DNA of 38,608 bases. It comes from an uncultured Granulosicoccaceae bacterium (GTDB lineage Bacteria; Pseudomonadota; Gammaproteobacteria; Granulosicoccales; Granulosicoccaceae). Position 1 is the stretch's first letter. Each line of letters begins with the position of its first letter. Below are positions 34,986 to 38,608 of the stretch, piece after piece. The notes below the pieces were generated by a model that saw nothing but the letters and a program-made list of their open reading frames with translations, was not told where the DNA came from and ran no database searches. The stretch lies in the NCBI GenBank assembly GCA_937958675.1, contig CALGND010000144.1, forward strand, positions 1-38,608. The letters are read 5' to 3'. Both the position numbers and the translations under genes were made by a program.

Positions 34986-35525
34986 GTGGAACAGTACCGT
35001 GGCACAACTATTTGCTCAGTCAGGCGCGGCAATCAGGTCGTTATTGGTGGCGATGGTCAAGTGAGCCTTGGCAATTCTGTTATGAAAGGCAATGCCCGCA
35101 AGGTGCGCCGTTTGTATAAGGATCAAGTACTCGCAGGGTTTGCCGGCGGCACCGCTGATGCGTTCACGCTATTTGAGCGATTTGAAGGCAAGCTGGAAGC
35201 CCATGGCGGCAATTTAACCCGAGCAGCCGTTGAGCTAGCCAAAGATTGGCGTACCGATCGAATGCTACGCCGGTTAGAAGCGCTACTAGCCGTAGCTGAT
35301 GCCAGTGCATCTTTGATCATTACGGGTAATGGTGATGTGATCGAGCCCGAGCAAGGTTTGATGGCCATCGGCTCAGGTGGAGACTACGCCAAATCGGCGG
35401 CCATGGCGTTGCTTGATCACACTGAGCTAGAAGCCGAGGAAATTGTGCGTTACAGCTTAGAGACGGCATCCAATATATGCATTTATACCAATGGCAATCT
35501 CACGCTGGAAACTCTGAACTTTTAA
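34986..35525 (+). CDS. hslV: ATP-dependent protease HslV, peptidase subunit
   Basis: HslV forms the proteasome-like dodecamer that degrades proteins unfolded by HslU. I chose GTG 34986 because GGAG lies seven bases before it and the product then has 179 residues (E. coli 176). An earlier in-frame ATG at 34917 would add 23 unlike residues. The product starts [19 protein letters not shown]. The catalytic residue must be the N-terminal Thr after processing, so a six-residue propeptide would be removed before Thr7. Later motifs [30 protein letters not shown] and [11 protein letters not shown] are typical. It is followed by hslU after 24 bases. Confidence 0.96.
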   Translation: MEQYRGTTICSVRRGNQVVIGGDGQVSLGNSVMKGNARKVRRLYKDQVLAGFAGGTADAFTLFERFEGKLEAHGGNLTRAAVELAKDWRTDRMLRRLEALLAVADASASLIITGNGDVIEPEQGLMAIGSGGDYAKSAAMALLDHTELEAEEIVRYSLETASNICIYTNGNLTLETLNF

Positions 35526-35549
35526 TTTTTTTACGATATTCATAATTTT

Positions 35550-36878
35550 ATGTCACATATGACACCGCGCGAGATCGTCCAGGAACTCGATAAACATATT
35601 GTTGGTCAACAGGCTGCTAAACGAGCAGTCGCGATAGCGTTACGCAATCGTTGGCGGCGTATGCAGGTATCCAAAGAGCTGCGCAACGAAATCACACCCA
35701 AAAACATCTTGATGATTGGCCCAACTGGTGTGGGTAAAACAGAAATTGCTCGCAGGCTTGCCCGACTAGCTAATGCACCGTTTATCAAGATCGAAGCCAC
35801 CAAGTTTACGGAAGTGGGTTATGTGGGTCGCGATGTTGAATCAATCATTCGAGATCTGGCTGATATTGCCCATAAAGAAACTCGCGAGCGCGAAATGCGC
35901 CGCGTACGCAATAGAGCTGAAGATGCCGCCGAAGAGCGGGTACTGGACGCATTGCTGCCACCAGCGCGGGGTTCTGGTTTTGAGAAAAGCGAATCAACTG
36001 ATAATGGTACTCGGCAAAAGTTTCGCAAAAAATTGCGCGAAGGCGATCTGGACGATACCGAAATTGAGATTGAAGTCAGTGCAGCGCCCGCGGGCGTTGA
36101 GATCATGGCCCCTCCAGGCATGGAAGAAATGTCGCAGCAACTGCAAGGCATGTTTAAAAACATGGGTGGCTCGCAATCCAAAAGCCGTAAGCTTAATGTT
36201 AAGGATGCAATGAAGCTACTGGTTGAAGAAGAAGCCATGAAGCTGATCAACGATGAGGACCTTAAAACCCAAACGCTAAGCAACCTTGAGCAAAACGGCA
36301 TTGTTTTTATTGATGAGATCGATAAGGTAGCGCGTGGTTCGCAAACCAGTGGTGCCGATGTGTCCCGCGAAGGGGTACAACGTGATTTGCTCCCATTAGT
36401 GGAGGGCAGTACGGTATCGACCAAATTCGGCATGGTGAAAACGGACCACATATTATTTATCGCTTGTGGCGCATTTCATTTGTCTAAACCTTCTGACTTG
36501 ATCCCAGAGTTACAAGGGCGTCTACCTATCCGTGTAGAACTGGATGCTTTAAGCAGCAATGACTTTGTACGCATACTGACAGAACCTGATGCATCACTAA
36601 CGGATCAAGCGGTAGCGTTGCTGGGCACTGAAGATGTTAGCCTTAGTTTTACTGAGGACGGTATAGAGCGTATAGCGGAAGTTGCCTTTCAGGTTAATGA
36701 AACCACCGAAAACATTGGTGCCAGGCGCTTACACACGGTAATGGAGCGTTTGTTAGAGACAGCATCGTTTAATGCGGCTGATAACAGTGGCACTGAAATC
36801 GTGGTTAACGCAAACTTCGTTGACTCTAATCTAGGCGATCTGGTTCAGAACGTCGATCTTAGCCGGTATATTTTATAA
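35550..36878 (+). CDS. hslU: ATP-dependent protease HslU, unfoldase subunit
   Basis: HslU is a AAA+ hexamer that unfolds substrates and feeds them to HslV. The 442-residue product (E. coli 443) has a Walker A motif GPTGVGKT (57-64), the pore segment [12 protein letters not shown], and a Walker B motif FIDEID with Asp255 and Glu256. Sensor-2 sequence [16 protein letters not shown] and the C-terminal tail DLSRYIL, which activates HslV, are both present. Between them lies the family's variable helical I-domain (about 110-230), here rich in charged residues. An in-frame ATG at residue 4 is a possible alternative start. It probably shares a transcript with hslV and the DUF971 gene. Confidence 0.97.
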   Translation: MSHMTPREIVQELDKHIVGQQAAKRAVAIALRNRWRRMQVSKELRNEITPKNILMIGPTGVGKTEIARRLARLANAPFIKIEATKFTEVGYVGRDVESIIRDLADIAHKETREREMRRVRNRAEDAAEERVLDALLPPARGSGFEKSESTDNGTRQKFRKKLREGDLDDTEIEIEVSAAPAGVEIMAPPGMEEMSQQLQGMFKNMGGSQSKSRKLNVKDAMKLLVEEEAMKLINDEDLKTQTLSNLEQNGIVFIDEIDKVARGSQTSGADVSREGVQRDLLPLVEGSTVSTKFGMVKTDHILFIACGAFHLSKPSDLIPELQGRLPIRVELDALSSNDFVRILTEPDASLTDQAVALLGTEDVSLSFTEDGIERIAEVAFQVNETTENIGARRLHTVMERLLETASFNAADNSGTEIVVNANFVDSNLGDLVQNVDLSRYIL

Positions 36879-36895
36879 GGGTATGTTTTTTCAGT

Positions 36896-37255
36896 ATGAC
36901 TAAACCAACTGACATTAAGCTTCATCAAACGAGCCGAGTACTAGAGCTTCACTTTGACGATGGCTACACCTGTAACCTGAGCTGCGAATATTTGCGGATT
37001 AATTCCCCGTCCGCTGAAGTACGCGGGCATGGGCCAGGCCAAGAAGTGCTGCAAGTGGGTAAGGAATCGGTCGGTATCACACAGATAGAGCCTACCGGTA
37101 ACTACGCCGTGAAGTTGCATTTTGATGATGGTCATAACAGCGGCATCTATCGCTGGGACTATCTATACGAGCTCGGTAAAAATTATGAAGAATACTGGCA
37201 ATCGTATTTAGATCAGCTTGAAGCGGCCGGCAAATCACGTAAAGACACTAATTAA
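36896..37255 (+). CDS. DUF971 domain protein
   Basis: The 119-residue product is a single DUF971 domain, the small fold that also forms the N-terminus of gamma-butyrobetaine hydroxylase. Characteristic pieces are [31 protein letters not shown] and [18 protein letters not shown], ending in a helix [17 protein letters not shown]. It binds no known cofactor by sequence, and the function is not established. It follows hslU by 17 bases and its stop overlaps the ubiE ATG (TAATG), as in several gammaproteobacteria that have this gene after hslU. Confidence 0.9.
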   Translation: MTKPTDIKLHQTSRVLELHFDDGYTCNLSCEYLRINSPSAEVRGHGPGQEVLQVGKESVGITQIEPTGNYAVKLHFDDGHNSGIYRWDYLYELGKNYEEYWQSYLDQLEAAGKSRKDTN

Positions 37256-38037
37256 TGGACAAAATTGAGCGGGCAGTCATGACTGAAGACGCAAACAGCA
37301 ATAAAACTCATTTCGGTTACAAAGATGTAGACGAATCAGCCAAAGTTGGGATGGTTGGTGAGGTATTTCATTCTGTGGCGGCTAAATACGATGTCATGAA
37401 TGATGTAATGTCGTTTGGTGTGCATCGCATTTGGAAACAAATCACGCTTGACCAATCTGCAGTACGCCCAGGACATAAGGTCTTAGATATCGCCGGTGGC
37501 ACAGGCGATCTTGCCAAGAAATTTTGCAAGCGGGTGGGTAGCGGCGGGCAAGTAGTGTTGGCTGATATCAATGCATCTATGTTGCAAGTAGGCCGTGAGC
37601 GACTTCTTAACGAAGGTGTTGTCGGTAATTTGCAGTTCGTTCAAACAGACGCGGAAAGCTTGCCGTTCGATGATGACACCTTTGATTGCATCACTATCGC
37701 GTTTGGCTTACGAAACGTAACCCGCAAGGAAAACGCACTAGCCTCAATGCTTCGGGTTTTAAAACCGGGTGGGCGTTTGTTGATACTTGAGTTTTCCAAG
37801 CCAGTGTTGCCATTGCTTAGCAGTGTTTATGATGCATACTCATTTAAAGCTCTACCGATGATGGGCAAGCTTATCGCTGATGACGAAGATAGCTATCGTT
37901 ATTTAGCTGAATCAATCCGTATGCACCCCGACCAAACGACGCTTGAGTTAATGATGAAAGATGCGGGGTTTGAAGATACTAGTTACCAAAACTTGACTGG
38001 TGGCATTGTAGCCTTGCACAAAGGCTTTAAATTCTAG
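37255..38037 (+). CDS. ubiE: Ubiquinone/menaquinone C-methyltransferase
   Basis: UbiE methylates the ring carbon of demethylubiquinone precursors with S-adenosylmethionine. The product has 260 residues (E. coli 251). It shows [20 protein letters not shown], the SAM loop [25 protein letters not shown], and [20 protein letters not shown] with the family's FGLRN. It ends [14 protein letters not shown] 37255 overlaps the DUF971 stop; ATG 37279 would give 252 residues and matches family length better, so either may be used. The gene is followed by ubiJ, as expected for the ubiEJB cluster. Confidence 0.96.
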   Translation: MDKIERAVMTEDANSNKTHFGYKDVDESAKVGMVGEVFHSVAAKYDVMNDVMSFGVHRIWKQITLDQSAVRPGHKVLDIAGGTGDLAKKFCKRVGSGGQVVLADINASMLQVGRERLLNEGVVGNLQFVQTDAESLPFDDDTFDCITIAFGLRNVTRKENALASMLRVLKPGGRLLILEFSKPVLPLLSSVYDAYSFKALPMMGKLIADDEDSYRYLAESIRMHPDQTTLELMMKDAGFEDTSYQNLTGGIVALHKGFKF

Positions 38038-38054
38038 CGGCTTAGATAAATTCA

Positions 38055-38608
38055 ATGCATATACCTATCCCCATTGCAGCGCTGGTCCAGAAGGCTATTA
38101 GCCAAACTTTACCGCTTGATCCCGATACGCAACGCGCGCTTGGTACTATCGATAGCAAAGTCATTGCAATCCATGTGCAGCAGCCACCGCTTGAGTTTGC
38201 CTTGAGCATTGTTGATCGTGATATCCAATTGCTAAGAGTATTTGATGGCGAAGCGGATGTGATGCTTGCAGGCTCATTGAGTGATTTTTTTGCCATGCAA
38301 TCCAGCGATACGGTGCTAGACAATGGGCGTATTAAGATCACTGGCGATGAGCAGCTTGCCAAAGACTTTAGCTTGATCGTTTATCGAAGCGAAATTGACT
38401 GGCAAGATGCACTATCGCCATTTCTAGGCGAAACCCTTGTGCACAAAATTGGCGAACTAGGCAAACGATTTGGCTTATGGTCTGGCCGCACTAAAGACCA
38501 TCTGCGCGAAGATACTGCTGAGTATCTTCAAGAAGAAACCAATTTACTGGTATCGCGTAATCAGGCGATTAGTTTCTCTAGTAAGCTTGATACTGCCGTT
38601 GAGCAAGT
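38055..38608 (+). CDS. ubiJ: Ubiquinone accessory factor UbiJ, 5' part
   Basis: This gene runs off the right edge; 184 codons are visible. UbiJ is an SCP2-type lipid-binding protein that works with UbiK and the Ubi enzyme complex. The product starts MHIPIPIAALVQKAISQTLP, then an SCP2-like beta-rich part (about 25-115) including ADVMLAGSLSDFFAM and GRIKITGDEQLAKDF. A helical tail follows, with WQDALSPFLGETLVHKIGEL and then EYLQEETNLLVSR. Position after ubiE, length and pattern fit. The start ATG 38055 lies 17 bases after the ubiE stop with no strong Shine-Dalgarno sequence. ubiB would be expected just beyond the window. Confidence 0.9.
   Translation, partial: MHIPIPIAALVQKAISQTLPLDPDTQRALGTIDSKVIAIHVQQPPLEFALSIVDRDIQLLRVFDGEADVMLAGSLSDFFAMQSSDTVLDNGRIKITGDEQLAKDFSLIVYRSEIDWQDALSPFLGETLVHKIGELGKRFGLWSGRTKDHLREDTAEYLQEETNLLVSRNQAISFSSKLDTAVEQ

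Noticed and set aside
35819..36451. A 210-codon open frame on the minus strand opposite hslU
   Set aside because: It lies wholly inside hslU, has a serine-rich product without motifs, and is explained as the antisense shadow of a conserved gene. The long minus-strand frames opposite gyrB (3850-4236) and argH (27712-28116) were rejected for the same reason.

Overview
The window is an ordinary gammaproteobacterial chromosome carrying several accessory stretches. Four blocks support this placement: dnaA-dnaN-recF-gyrB at the left end, hemCD divergent from argH, lptM-lysA-dapF-DUF484-xerC, and hslVU-DUF971-ubiE-ubiJ at the right end. All four are arranged much as in Pseudomonas-like and other non-enteric gammaproteobacteria. 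Genus cannot be given from the sequence alone. No tRNA, rRNA, CRISPR array or intact mobile element was seen.

Region 1 (1-9.1 kb) is the replication-start block. The 3' end of dnaA is followed by a 249-bp gap with DnaA boxes and a very AT-rich tract, a good candidate for oriC. Next come dnaN, recF and gyrB, then prlC (oligopeptidase A) and ubiD. Region 2 (9.1-14.4 kb) runs on the minus strand and is gene-poor. It holds a DUF4105 outer-envelope protein, a small exported DUF3015 protein, three unlisted small ORFs with good ribosome binding sites, what looks like the fossil N-terminus of an IS4/Tn5-type transposase, a single-domain response regulator, and an orphan rho-independent terminator after about 600 bases with no gene.

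Region 3 (14.4-19.8 kb) is the most unusual part: six co-directional genes in what looks like one operon. They encode a coiled-coil protein, a single-pass membrane protein with a large cytoplasmic domain, a Ras/Rab-like small GTPase, a small PAS-like protein, a PAS-GAF-PAS histidine kinase and a receiver-only response regulator. I infer a membrane-linked GTPase module joined to a two-component pathway. A HupE/UreJ-type membrane protein follows.

Region 4 (21.1-25.4 kb) is a small catabolic island. A FadR-type GntR regulator, a Gfo/Idh/MocA dehydrogenase and a beta-decarboxylating dehydrogenase form one minus-strand operon, divergent from a metallo-beta-lactamase-fold lactonase-like gene. An 18-bp palindrome sits over the likely -10 box of the lactonase promoter. 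The set would suit oxidation of a sugar or hydroxy acid through a lactone.

Region 5 (25.4-38.6 kb) is housekeeping: hemD-hemC, argH, an alpha/beta-hydrolase carboxylesterase, lptM, lysA, dapF, a DUF484 gene, xerC, a PilZ-like protein, hslV, hslU, a DUF971 gene, ubiE and the start of ubiJ. Short palindromic repeats beginning with (C)GT(C/T)ATCCC occur in at least four intergenic gaps. Two of them have the same paired-hairpin layout of about 82 bp and look like copies of one non-autonomous repeat family.
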